From Lachnospiraceae bacterium (GTDB lineage: Bacteria > Bacillota > Clostridia > Lachnospirales > Lachnospiraceae), in assembly GCA_029068555.1 (NCBI GenBank), contig JAIECJ010000012.1, forward strand, positions 1 to 41,374: a stretch of 41,374 nucleotides of DNA. The letters run 5' to 3'. Below, piece after piece: positions 25,383 through 33,950 of the stretch. The notes under the pieces were generated by a model, which was not told where the DNA came from, ran no database searches, and worked only from the letters and a program-made list of their open reading frames with translations. Numbering within the stretch: position 1 is the stretch's first letter; every line of letters starts with the position of its first letter. The position numbers were made by a program, and so were the translations under genes.

Positions 25383-26315
25383 ATGACATATGAAAATGGA
25401 GAAATGATGACAGATGGCAGTGTGGCGGGGAAAATACTGGATTCAGCTATTGAAATTATAAATCGTGAAGGATATGAAAACCTTACTATCCGCAGGGTAG
25501 CAAAAGAAAGCGGATGCTCCAATTCAGCAATTTACCAGCAGTTTAAGGACAAGAATGCATTGGCAGGGGCAGTAGCAGCGCTACAGGCTAAGCCTTTTCT
25601 TTCTATAATGGATGATGCATATGTAAAGGAGGCGGCTTTTTGTGTCAATTTTGAGAAAATTACGGGAAAGCTGCTTGAGAAGCTGTATTCTTTCGAACCG
25701 GAGGAGATTCATATGCAGGTGGTTTATCATGGTAATCTTGGTCTGAGTGAAAATCCGTTTGTGCTGCAGATAGAGAAGTATTTGAAAAATGCCATGGCTC
25801 GCGGTGAGATTGAAGTGAAAGATACAAGAGAAACAGCATTTTTGCTTTTGGCTTCTTTCTGGGGGTTAGTTCAAATGCTGCAGGGAGATAGGGGCTGCGA
25901 TGTAGATGAGGCAAAGAAGCTTTTGCAGGCGCAGAACCGAATGTTGTACAGGGGAATTTGTGCTGCAAAGGACGAAAATTTGTTGTGGGACAGGCTAAGG
26001 GAAACGGGCGTGGAAGTGGATAAGGCACTGGAACGCATGAAAGGAAATAAGAAAGCGTACAAGTGTTTTTTGAAAGAATATTTTGAAGACCCTGATTTTG
26101 TAAGTCTGGAAAAAGAAATCCGTGCTGGAAATGCGAGGAGTGCATTTGAATATGCACATGGGCTAAAAGGAATTGCGGCGAATCTCGGACTTGACGGGGT
26201 GCGGAATAAACTTGGTATTCTTGTGGAAATTTTACGTGCCGGTGGAGTGGAAGGTGCACTGGAGACGTATTATGATGTAATGGAAGCATGTAGTGTGGTG
26301 ACCATGCTGTTATAG
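25383..26315 (+). CDS. TetR-type DNA-binding domain fused to a C-terminal Hpt phosphotransfer domain
   Basis: 310 residues from the ATG at 25383, set by AAGGGGG 6 bases upstream; a GTG at 25350 touching the scpB stop is a longer alternative. Residues 16-62 are a TetR helix-turn-helix (ILDSAIEIINREGYENLTIR, then AIYQQFKDKNAL), followed by a helical ligand/dimer domain to about 195. Residues about 225-310 are a histidine phosphotransfer domain: EDPDFVSLEKEIRAGNARSA, then the signature AHGLKGIAANLGL with H259 as the predicted phosphorylated residue. TetR proteins normally end after the ligand domain; joining one to Hpt implies DNA binding controlled by a phosphorelay, or a branch that passes phosphate to the receiver encoded 49 bases downstream. 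Both domain calls are clear from sequence; the mechanism is inferred. Confidence 0.88.
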   Translation: MTYENGEMMTDGSVAGKILDSAIEIINREGYENLTIRRVAKESGCSNSAIYQQFKDKNALAGAVAALQAKPFLSIMDDAYVKEAAFCVNFEKITGKLLEKLYSFEPEEIHMQVVYHGNLGLSENPFVLQIEKYLKNAMARGEIEVKDTRETAFLLLASFWGLVQMLQGDRGCDVDEAKKLLQAQNRMLYRGICAAKDENLLWDRLRETGVEVDKALERMKGNKKAYKCFLKEYFEDPDFVSLEKEIRAGNARSAFEYAHGLKGIAANLGLDGVRNKLGILVEILRAGGVEGALETYYDVMEACSVVTMLL

Positions 26316-26364
26316 ATAGCGACAGCTGGGTGCCGCGTGGTTACTGGAATGGAGTAAGTAAAAG

Positions 26365-26778
26365 GTGGAGAAAAAAAGCAAAATACTTGTGGTAGATGAT
26401 AAGGGAATTGACCGATATATGCTGGGCTGTATTTTTCGGGAAAAATATGAAGTTGTGGAAGCATCCGGGGGACAGGAGGCAATCAAATTAATAACAGGAT
26501 TATCAGATGTACTTTCAATAGTTCTGCTTGATATTGTTATGCCTGAGGTAGATGGTTTCGATGTGCTTGAGTATATGAAGAAAAAAGAGATCCTGAGCAC
26601 CCTTCCGGTGGTAATTGTCACAGATGATGATTCGGAGGAGACAACCATCAGAGCATTTGAGTATAATGTAGCAGATATCGTGATAAAGCCATATGAGCCA
26701 AGAATTATTAAAAGACGGGTAGAAAATATTATAGAACTGTACATATATAAAAGAAAGGAACGTCTGTATGGGGGTTAA
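26365..26778 (+). CDS. Stand-alone response-regulator receiver
   Basis: 137 residues from a GTG start preceded by GGAG. It is a complete receiver with D11/D12, phospho-acceptor D56 (LLDIVMP), T86 (VIVTDDDS) and K108 (VIKPYEP), and only a short basic tail after it; no DNA-binding or enzymatic output. It lies 49 bases after the TetR-Hpt gene and overlaps the uridine kinase gene by 11 bases. The likely partner is the adjacent Hpt domain (as phosphate donor or acceptor). Single-domain receivers often act as phosphate shuttles or bind a target protein directly. Confidence 0.92.
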   Translation: MEKKSKILVVDDKGIDRYMLGCIFREKYEVVEASGGQEAIKLITGLSDVLSIVLLDIVMPEVDGFDVLEYMKKKEILSTLPVVIVTDDDSEETTIRAFEYNVADIVIKPYEPRIIKRRVENIIELYIYKRKERLYGG

Positions 26779-27424
26779 ATCAACAATGCCTAATCTGGAA
26801 AGTGAGAGAAAACGAAAAATTTGTGTGCTTGGAGTGGCAGGAGGTTCCGCCTCGGGAAAGACTACGATTATCAAAAAGTTGAATGAGTATTTTGGAAATG
26901 ATATTGCAGTAATCAGTCATGATAATTATTATAAGGCACATGATGACATGCCGTTTGAGGAGCGGACAAGACTCAATTATGACCACCCAGATGCTTTTGA
27001 GTCGGAACGTATGGCGGAGGATGTCCGGAGGCTGATAAAGGGCTACGACATTGAGATGCCGACATATGATTATTGTATGCATACACGGGCAGATAAAACG
27101 GTGATTGTAGAGCCGAGACAGGTTATCATTCTGGAAGGAATACTGATACTTGAAAATCGTGAACTCAGGGATTTGATGGATGTAAAAATATATGTGGACA
27201 CAGATGCAGATGAAAGACTGATACGTCGAATCAAGCGCGACATGATAGAGAGAGGCAGGAGCATAGAGTCTATTGTTGCGCAATACAGTGAGACAGTAAA
27301 ACCAATGCACGAGGAATTTGTGGAGCCATCCAAAAAATATGCGGATATTATTATACCAAGAGGAGGGGAAAATGTTCCCGGACTTGAGATGCTGACAACT
27401 TACCTGACAAAGATGCTGAAATAA
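26768..27424 (+). CDS. udk: Uridine kinase
   Basis: 218 residues. The P-loop GGSASGKTT is near residues 24-32. It is followed by the uridine kinase hallmarks ISHDNYYKAHDDMPFEERT and NYDHPDAFE, the YDYCMHTR substrate segment, LEGILIL and the lid region RRIKRDMIERGRS. It phosphorylates uridine/cytidine in pyrimidine salvage. The ATG overlaps the receiver gene by 11 bases and has AAAGGA 8 bases upstream, so translation is coupled. A nucleoside-salvage enzyme inside a signalling cluster is unusual but may simply reflect operon position. Confidence 0.93.
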   Translation: MGVKSTMPNLESERKRKICVLGVAGGSASGKTTIIKKLNEYFGNDIAVISHDNYYKAHDDMPFEERTRLNYDHPDAFESERMAEDVRRLIKGYDIEMPTYDYCMHTRADKTVIVEPRQVIILEGILILENRELRDLMDVKIYVDTDADERLIRRIKRDMIERGRSIESIVAQYSETVKPMHEEFVEPSKKYADIIIPRGGENVPGLEMLTTYLTKMLK

Positions 27425-27487
27425 ATAAGATATCAAGTACAGATATAAGGTGATGGGAAGATACGGACGGTTACAAGGGGATAACAG

Positions 27488-29293
27488 ATGAAAAGAAAGC
27501 ATGAGCTGTTTGGATTTTTGCGCAAATCCGGTATACGCAGACAGCTGTATACCATATATATACTTGCCGTATTTCTGCCTGTAATATTAATCGGTATCTT
27601 TCTGGTAAGCAATACCTATAAGCTGCTGACAAGTTATCACAGGGATTTACTTGAGTCGGATAATCTTCGTGTGAGAACAATACTTTTTGAGATAACAACC
27701 CAGGCTTATAATATTTCTGAAGAACTGTCTTTTAATGAGGAGGTGCTTTCTGTCCTGAAAGGAAAGTATCTTTCAGAGGAAGACTTTGTTGGCATGGTGA
27801 ATGCACATTCCTCTATGGTTGACAATTACATGTATCATTATACAGAAATTGAAAAGATAGACATCTACTGTGATAATCCTGATATATACGCATATAAGCA
27901 GTATCACGGTGTAGATAGTACAGTTGCAGAAACAGACTGGTATCAGAGGGCAGTATCGCAAAACAGCGTGTTTTGGAAAGAAATAGAGAATATCGACGAA
28001 CATAACAACCGATATTGGGGCCTGTGTCTGGTAAGGAGAATTCCGCTTGTTAACTCCAGGCATAATGCCGTTCTTGTGATACGTATCAGTGATAATTACC
28101 TGAAAACGCGTATCAATAGCCAGGAATACCGAAATAGTGTGTCGGTTGATAAGGGTGTTGTGTTTTATGCATCAGACAGGGAGGACTATGGCAAGACGCA
28201 ATTGATTGATATTGATTATGATGAAAATTATTTTCAATACATAGGGAGTAAAAAGATAAAAAATCATACTTGTTTTGTCGGCGTGTCTACACTTCGCCTG
28301 TATCAGTCTGATTCAAGGATTTATATTTGCACAATCAATGACAAATCGTATGATAATATCAGGAGTATTATTGAGACCTGCCTGGTTATAATTATGCTGG
28401 CAATACTGGTTCCCGGTGTTCTGATACATTTTTTTACCATATACTTTACAGGGCGCGTGTCAACGCTTCGGCATGTGATGCATCAGGCAAGTAATGAGGA
28501 TTATGATTTTGAGGAGATTGTCCGTGGCGGTGATGAACTTTCAGAAGCATTTGCAGACCTTGAAGTCATGGTGCAGAGAATCAAGGAAAAAGATGCGCTT
28601 ATGTACAAGACAATGCTGAATGAGCAGGAGCTTGTCAATGAGCAGCAGAAAATGGAATTTAAGATGCTTGCAAGCCAGATTAATCCGCACTTTCTGTATA
28701 ATACGCTGGAAACGATACGCATGAAGGCATATACGGCAGGTGACAAAGAAGTTGCAACTACCATAAAACTTTTGGGAAAATCTATGCGGTATGTGCTGGA
28801 AAACAATGGTACAGCTTTTACATCCCTCCAGAACGAGCTGAATCATATAGAAATATACATGAAGATCCAGAAACTCCGGTTTGGTGAAAAGTTTGACTAT
28901 ACATTTGTGATTGATGATGGCATTGATATAAGCAAATGTATTACACTTCCGCTTTTGTTACAGCCCATTGTTGAAAACGCAGTTCTGCATGGTTTGGAAG
29001 AAAAAGAGACGGGTGGGATGGTTACACTTAGAATCAGCCATGCGGTTAAAAGTGGGATTTGTATCGCGGTGTCTGACAATGGCTGTGGAATGAAGCAGGA
29101 GACATTGGCGCGTCTGCGGGCGGATATTGTGACAAGAAATCCTGACAAAAAGGAGAGCATTGGGTTATATAATATTAACCAGAGGGTAAAACTCTGTTAT
29201 GGAAATGAGTATGGGTTGTCGATTGATTCTGTGCGCGATAAGGGGACAACAATCGCATTGCATTTACCGCAAAAAGTGTATCATGATATTTAA
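27488..29293 (+). CDS. YesM-type (LytS/His_kinase family) sensor histidine kinase
   Basis: 601 residues. Transmembrane helix 1 (about 19-42), an extracellular sensing region to about 295 with a Cache-like composition, helix 2 (CLVIIMLAILVPGVLIHFFT), then a HAMP-like linker. The cytoplasmic kinase is of the His_kinase type: H401 in INPHFLYNTLE, then PLLLQPIVENAVLHGLEE (N box), SDNGCGM (G1) and GLYNINQRVKLCYG. Such kinases pair with YesN-type AraC regulators to control carbohydrate uptake; the matching regulator is at 34626-36209, beyond the transporter genes. AAGGGG precedes the ATG. A strong terminator follows, so the ABC operon has separate transcription. Confidence 0.94.
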   Translation: MKRKHELFGFLRKSGIRRQLYTIYILAVFLPVILIGIFLVSNTYKLLTSYHRDLLESDNLRVRTILFEITTQAYNISEELSFNEEVLSVLKGKYLSEEDFVGMVNAHSSMVDNYMYHYTEIEKIDIYCDNPDIYAYKQYHGVDSTVAETDWYQRAVSQNSVFWKEIENIDEHNNRYWGLCLVRRIPLVNSRHNAVLVIRISDNYLKTRINSQEYRNSVSVDKGVVFYASDREDYGKTQLIDIDYDENYFQYIGSKKIKNHTCFVGVSTLRLYQSDSRIYICTINDKSYDNIRSIIETCLVIIMLAILVPGVLIHFFTIYFTGRVSTLRHVMHQASNEDYDFEEIVRGGDELSEAFADLEVMVQRIKEKDALMYKTMLNEQELVNEQQKMEFKMLASQINPHFLYNTLETIRMKAYTAGDKEVATTIKLLGKSMRYVLENNGTAFTSLQNELNHIEIYMKIQKLRFGEKFDYTFVIDDGIDISKCITLPLLLQPIVENAVLHGLEEKETGGMVTLRISHAVKSGICIAVSDNGCGMKQETLARLRADIVTRNPDKKESIGLYNINQRVKLCYGNEYGLSIDSVRDKGTTIALHLPQKVYHDI

Positions 29294-29322
29294 AAGTGCT
29301 GTGTAACGCAGCGCTTTTTTTT
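29292..29322 (+). terminator. Intrinsic terminator after the sensor kinase
   Basis: AAAAGTGCTGTG (29292-29303), loop TAA, CGCAGCGCTTTT (29307-29318), two G-U pairs, then TTTT. The stem overlaps the stop codon. Confidence 0.88.
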
Positions 29323-29352
29323 ATGCATACAGTCACTTAGTGCAGTGAAAAT

Positions 29353-29407
29353 TGTCAGCAGGAACTGACAGGTCTGCGCAGAGGAAGTATGTCGCTTAAG
29401 CGGCGCA
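29353..29407 (+). other. Structured segment upstream of the sugar ABC operon
   Basis: Two neighbouring folds: TGTCAG (29353-29358) with CTGACA (29365-29370), and TGCGC (29375-29379) with GCGCA (29403-29407) enclosing the perfect palindrome CGCTTAAGCG (29393-29402). It does not match a riboswitch consensus I know. It lies upstream of the likely operon promoter, so it is more likely an extragenic palindrome than a leader. Confidence 0.4.
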
Positions 29408-29485
29408 CGGAGATTGTAAAAATTAAATATGCATAAAAAAAGTGATGTAAATTGTAATTAATTTTTTCAGTATTTTTACATAAAT

Positions 29486-29520
29486 TTAACCATTATAATA
29501 AAGTTATCACAAATGGTTGT
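29486..29520 (+). promoter_or_regulatory. Promoter region of the sugar ABC operon with flanking inverted repeat
   Basis: A perfect TATAAT at 29494-29499 lacks a good -35, typical of an activator-dependent promoter. AACCATT (29488-29494) and AATGGTT (29512-29518) form an inverted repeat overlapping the -10 and the expected start point. The YesN-type AraC regulator encoded at 34626-36209 is the obvious candidate regulator. Confidence 0.45.
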
Positions 29521-29552
29521 GAAGGAATAAATAACAGGAAGGAAGTAGAGAT

Positions 29553-30989
29553 ATGAGTAAGGAAAAGATTGCAGATAAGCTGTATGTCGTGCTGAGAGTA
29601 TTCTATATTCTGGCGTTCGTGCTGCTGTTTATCCCAGCGCTGAATCCTGCGAGAATCAGTGAACTGATTCCACAGACGGCTTCCGTGTTCACTTGCGGCA
29701 CCTCATATGGCACCTTGACGCAGAATTTTGCCAGAGCATTTAGCAGAGGCTGGGTTGGTACACTGACACTGCAGATGGTATTTGGCGGCTGCCTGTGTAT
29801 CATCCTTGGATTTGTGGCGGCGGGAGCTGGCGGTTGTATGTCACTTGGCACTACTAAATTGAAAAAAATCGGTATGATACCGTCAATTATTGGTGCAGTA
29901 GTGGCATTTGCAGGATGTATGATGATTAACTGGGCGGCTACGGATATCAAGGGAACACCAAAGCCGGACAGAATTAACCCGATGGATCCCCAAAATCTCA
30001 CATTCTATATTATTTTGTGTGTGGCAATGCTTGTATTATCCATTGTGATTTTCTTCTGCCTGCCTAAGGTGGAAAAGGATGAGAAATGTTATATTGAGAC
30101 AAAGTATCAGTTGTTTCTGCTGCTTCTGCCGTTTTTGGCGCTTTGCATTGTGTTTGCTTATCTGCCGTTGCTTGGATGGCGGTATGCGTTCTTTGACTAC
30201 AAGTCAGGCGATACGTTGTCGATGGACAATTTTGTTGGTCTGAAATGGTTTTCGTTTTTATTTCAGAATGAGGCGACAAGGGCTGATCTGGTGCGTGTAC
30301 TGAGAAATACTCTTGCGATGAGTGGACTTGGTCTTGCCACAAGCTGGTGCTCCATGGCATTTGCAATTCTGTTATGTGAGATTAAGAGTTTGAAATTTAG
30401 AAGATTTGTTCAAACGTTTACGACGATTCCAAACTTCATCAGCTGGGTGCTTGTATATGCTGTTGCATTTGCTATTTTCTCGACGGATGGATTTGTAAGC
30501 TCGCTGCTGGTAAATGCAGGAACAATGGAGACTGGTACAAACTTTCTGATGGATAACTCCCATATGTGGATTAAAATGCTTGCATGGGGGATGTGGAAAG
30601 GTTTAGGATGGAATGCCATTATTTACATAGCGGCAATCTCAGGTATTGACCAGCAGCTCTATGAGGCGGCTTCTATTGATGGTGCAGGGCGTTTCCAGAA
30701 AATGTGGAATATTACGGTTCCGAGTCTGGTTCCGACCTTTATGGTACTGCTGATTATGGCAATTGCCGGTATTTTAAGCAATGGTATGGATCAGTATCTC
30801 GTATTTGAGACACCATACAACACAGATACCATTACAGTGTTAGACCTCTATGTATACAAACTTGGTATCAATGGCGGCAGGGTTCCATTGGCAACTGTAG
30901 TAGGTATGTTTAAGTCAATCGTCAGCGTTGTTCTACTCTTTGGGGCAAATAAGATTTCAAAGACAGTACGCGGCGAGAGCATCATGTAA
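29553..30989 (+). CDS. Carbohydrate ABC transporter permease (LplB/UgpA-like) with extra N-terminal membrane region
   Basis: 478 residues, about 150-170 longer than usual for the family. Residues about 15-175 carry four additional hydrophobic segments (around LAFVLLFIPAL, GGCLCIILGFVAAGAGGC, IPSIIGAVVAFAGCMMI and FYIILCVAMLVLSIVIFF) not found in standard LplB-type permeases. From about 188 (YQLFLLLLPFLALCIVFAYLP) the normal six-helix permease begins, with the cytoplasmic EAA loop YEAASIDGAGRFQKMWNITVPSL that contacts the ATPase. It should form the channel with the next permease. AGGAAGG precedes the ATG. First gene of the transport operon. Confidence 0.93.
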   Translation: MSKEKIADKLYVVLRVFYILAFVLLFIPALNPARISELIPQTASVFTCGTSYGTLTQNFARAFSRGWVGTLTLQMVFGGCLCIILGFVAAGAGGCMSLGTTKLKKIGMIPSIIGAVVAFAGCMMINWAATDIKGTPKPDRINPMDPQNLTFYIILCVAMLVLSIVIFFCLPKVEKDEKCYIETKYQLFLLLLPFLALCIVFAYLPLLGWRYAFFDYKSGDTLSMDNFVGLKWFSFLFQNEATRADLVRVLRNTLAMSGLGLATSWCSMAFAILLCEIKSLKFRRFVQTFTTIPNFISWVLVYAVAFAIFSTDGFVSSLLVNAGTMETGTNFLMDNSHMWIKMLAWGMWKGLGWNAIIYIAAISGIDQQLYEAASIDGAGRFQKMWNITVPSLVPTFMVLLIMAIAGILSNGMDQYLVFETPYNTDTITVLDLYVYKLGINGGRVPLATVVGMFKSIVSVVLLFGANKISKTVRGESIM

Positions 30990-31003
30990 GGGAGGTGAAT
31001 GGA

Positions 31004-31972
31004 ATGGCAATGACAAAACAGGAAAAGCTTGACAAAAAGGCAGAGAAGGAATACGAAAAGAAACATCAGAGGCAGTATCGCATGAGTGCCGGCGACTGGG
31101 TTTTTGAGATTATCAACCATGCTTTTTTTCTGATATTTACAATACTTTGTATCTTTCCGTTCTACTATATCTTTATCAATACAATTAGTGATAATGATTT
31201 GGTCAGAAAAGGTGCCATTAACTTTTTGCCACAAGGAATCCATATTCAGAACTATGTTTCCATGTTCAATGTAAATGATGTCGGAACAGCGTTGGTTGTC
31301 ACTGTTGGAAGGACATTTCTCGGAACGGTGCTGATGGTTATGGCTTCTGCGTTTGTGGGATATCTGGTGACAAAGCAGGAGATGTGGTGCAAGAAGATTT
31401 GGTACAGATGCCTGATTATCACAATGTATTTCAATGCAGGTCTGATTCCATGGTACTTGAACATGTCAATGCTGGGGCTGACCAACAGCTTTTGGGCATA
31501 CATCATTCCAGGTATCGTAGCTCCTTACAACATTATCCTTGTAAAGACGTATATCGAGTCGATTCCGGGAGAGCTAGAGGAGAGTGCAAAGATGGATGGT
31601 GCTACTTATATGACCGTGTTTCGAAAAATCATATGGCCGCTTAGCAAGCCAATCCTTGCTACAATCGCAATTTTCGGTGCGGTAGGCAATTGGAACTCGT
31701 TTACGGATTCCTTGATTTTGATGCCGGATGCACCGCAGCTTCATACATTGCAGCACAAGCTGTATACATATCTGAACGCCGCTTCCAACTTAAAGAGTGT
31801 CATGAACTCAGGCGCTGGAACAATATCAGGCGCAGCGGCAGCGAATGTGCTGAATGCCAAGACAATTAAATATACAATATCAATGGTTACTGTACTGCCT
31901 ATCCTGATGGTATATCCGTTTATGCAGAGATATTTTGAAAAGGGTATTATGCTCGGTGCAGTAAAAGGTTAA
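31004..31972 (+). CDS. Carbohydrate ABC transporter permease (YtcP/LplC-like)
   Basis: 322 residues from the ATG at 31004, with GGAGGTG 6 bases before it; a GTG at 30995 lies inside that ribosome site. The N-terminus is highly charged (KQEKLDKKAEKEYEKKHQRQ), then six hydrophobic segments follow, with the EAA loop LEESAKMDGATYMTVFRKIIWPLSKP. It is the second half of the importer channel. No ATPase gene is present in the window, so a shared MsmX-like ATPase encoded elsewhere is expected. It starts 15 bases after the first permease. Confidence 0.94.
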   Translation: MAMTKQEKLDKKAEKEYEKKHQRQYRMSAGDWVFEIINHAFFLIFTILCIFPFYYIFINTISDNDLVRKGAINFLPQGIHIQNYVSMFNVNDVGTALVVTVGRTFLGTVLMVMASAFVGYLVTKQEMWCKKIWYRCLIITMYFNAGLIPWYLNMSMLGLTNSFWAYIIPGIVAPYNIILVKTYIESIPGELEESAKMDGATYMTVFRKIIWPLSKPILATIAIFGAVGNWNSFTDSLILMPDAPQLHTLQHKLYTYLNAASNLKSVMNSGAGTISGAAAANVLNAKTIKYTISMVTVLPILMVYPFMQRYFEKGIMLGAVKG

Positions 31973-32042
31973 GACATTGGTGTTACGGTACCATACAAAC
32001 TGGTATTTTATATAACACGTAAAAGGAAAAGGAGGATTATTT

Positions 32043-33875
32043 ATGAAATTCAAAAAAGTACTATCACTCGTACTCATATCTGCAATGACATGTTCACTTG
32101 CGGCATGTAGTGGTTCGACAACGACGACCTCGCAGAACAATGCAGATACCGTAACAGATAATACAGACACGGACAAGGCAGCAGACGCAGACAATGCGGC
32201 TGAACCAGGTACGGCAGCTGGAACAGCTGATGCAGACACAACAGACGGGGATGTTAAGGAAGCGGATTTGTCAGATATCATTCCTGATGAGACTGTGACG
32301 CTTACGGTTTACTCACAGCTTTCCAACTATGAAGGCGAGCAGATCGGATGGTTTGCTGATATCATGAAAGAGAAGTTTAATGTGAAGCTGAATATTATCA
32401 GTAATGGTGACGGTGTATTTGATACACGTATGGAATCAGGAAATCTTGGTGACATCGTGCTTTTTGGCTCTGACGGTGACGAGTATACACGTGCATATCA
32501 GAATGGCATGCTTTTCGACTGGAATGAGGATGATATCTTGTCCGATTATGGTCCATATATCAAGTCCCATATGGCGGATGCGCTTGACAAGAATGCCGCG
32601 ATATCGGATGGAACAGTATACGGGTTTGGATTTGATGTGGCTTCTGGTGCTGGACAGTACGGTGAGTTTGACTATCATCCGGATATTCGTTATGACCTTT
32701 ATAAGCAGATTGGAAGCCCGGAAATCAATGAGTTAGAGGATTATGTCGATGTACTCAAGCAGATGAAAGAAGCCTGCCCGACATCTGATTCCGGAAAGGA
32801 AACATATGGCGTTTCCCTCTTTAAGGACTGGGATGGCAATATGGTAATGTTTGTGAAAGCGACGGCAACAAATTTCTTTGGATTGGATGAGTTCCAGTTT
32901 GGTTTCTATGACGCAGACACAGGCGCGTTCGAAGACTGCTTACAGGAAGGCGGGCATTATGAGAGATGCCTGAAGTTCTACAATACATTGTATCAGCAGG
33001 GGTTGTTGGATCCGGACTCTATGACACAGGGGTATGACGGATGTATGGAGGACTATCAGGACGGCGGTGCATTTTTCTGTATCTTTAACTGGATGGGCGC
33101 TACACAGTACAACACAAATGAGCATATGGCTGAAGGCAAGAAACTTCTTCCTGTTGCGGCTAAAAATCAGGACACTTTAGTTTATGGCCTGGGACAGAGT
33201 GGAAGCAATCGTATTTGGTCGATTGGTGCGAAGTCGCAGTATCCGGAACTTTGTATGGCAATCATTAATTACCTCTGCACGCCAGAAGGAAGGCTTGACT
33301 ATGAGTATGGTCCTCAAGGCGTATGCTGGGAGTGGCTTGATAATGGCAAGGCGGAATTGACAGACTTTGGTCTGGACTGCAAGGCACTTGCAGCAAGGGA
33401 AGACAAGGTAATGCCGGCGCCGTATTCAGGACTTTGGGATGACGGCTGTCCGCAGATGAACAACACGACATGGTCACTTAATACAACAATTCCTGATGGT
33501 GTTGACGGTCAGACATTCAATTTCAAGTACTGGGATAAGTATCTTTCGCTGGATGTTGACAAGGCAGAGCAGGAGTGGAGAGCAGATATGGGTGTAGATT
33601 CCTACACAGAATATATGACACAGTTTGATTATTCTATTTCCCTTCCACACAGCTATGCAGAGAGCATAAAGTCAGATGAGCTTGCCACAACATGGGAGCA
33701 GGTAAAGACATGTATCCAGAATGGTTCATGGCAGGCAATCTACGCAAAAGATGATTCCGAATTTGAGTCTATCGTTGCGAAGATGCGTGCAGATGCTGAC
33801 AGCTACGGTTATCAGGAGTGCATCGAGTGGTGCGAGAATGAAGCGGCTCTTAGAAAGGCAGCAGAGTACGAATAA
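32043..33875 (+). CDS. Extracellular solute-binding lipoprotein of the sugar importer
   Basis: 610 residues. The lipoprotein signal ends LAAC with C22 lipidated, followed by a long T/D/A-rich linker (about 23-75) that holds the binding domain away from the membrane. The remainder is a large family 1-type binding protein: TLTVYSQLSNYEGEQIGWFA at the domain start and RYDLYKQIGSPEINELEDYV further on. AAGGAGGA gives very strong translation. It follows the permeases after 70 bases containing a small hairpin. A paralogue is encoded at 36359-38098, sharing the GWF, DLYKQ and FFKDWD-type landmarks. The bound sugar is unknown; length and context suggest an oligosaccharide. Confidence 0.94.
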   Translation: MKFKKVLSLVLISAMTCSLAACSGSTTTTSQNNADTVTDNTDTDKAADADNAAEPGTAAGTADADTTDGDVKEADLSDIIPDETVTLTVYSQLSNYEGEQIGWFADIMKEKFNVKLNIISNGDGVFDTRMESGNLGDIVLFGSDGDEYTRAYQNGMLFDWNEDDILSDYGPYIKSHMADALDKNAAISDGTVYGFGFDVASGAGQYGEFDYHPDIRYDLYKQIGSPEINELEDYVDVLKQMKEACPTSDSGKETYGVSLFKDWDGNMVMFVKATATNFFGLDEFQFGFYDADTGAFEDCLQEGGHYERCLKFYNTLYQQGLLDPDSMTQGYDGCMEDYQDGGAFFCIFNWMGATQYNTNEHMAEGKKLLPVAAKNQDTLVYGLGQSGSNRIWSIGAKSQYPELCMAIINYLCTPEGRLDYEYGPQGVCWEWLDNGKAELTDFGLDCKALAAREDKVMPAPYSGLWDDGCPQMNNTTWSLNTTIPDGVDGQTFNFKYWDKYLSLDVDKAEQEWRADMGVDSYTEYMTQFDYSISLPHSYAESIKSDELATTWEQVKTCIQNGSWQAIYAKDDSEFESIVAKMRADADSYGYQECIEWCENEAALRKAAEYE

Positions 33876-33900
33876 GATTCATATTTTGAATGATAAATTT

Positions 33901-33929
33901 ATGGGGCTGTCAGTAACTGATAGCCCCAT
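33901..33929 (+). terminator. Hairpin between the binding protein and YesL-like genes
   Basis: ATGGGGCTGTCAG (33901-33913), loop TAA, CTGATAGCCCCAT (33917-33929), one G-U pair. The following U-tract is short, so it probably terminates partially and protects the abundant binding-protein mRNA. Confidence 0.65.
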
Positions 33930-33950
33930 TTCTGAATAAGGAGTTTTGGA

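Noticed and set aside
25660-26289. 209-codon minus-strand frame opposite the TetR-Hpt gene
   Set aside because: Pro/His/Leu-rich shadow; the plus-strand frame has two well-defined domains.
26780-27502. 240-codon minus-strand frame opposite udk
   Set aside because: Cys/Ile/His-rich shadow of an unmistakable uridine kinase.
29330-29552. Riboswitch before the sugar ABC operon
   Set aside because: The folds do not match any riboswitch core I know, and the likely promoter lies downstream of them, so they would not be in the mRNA.
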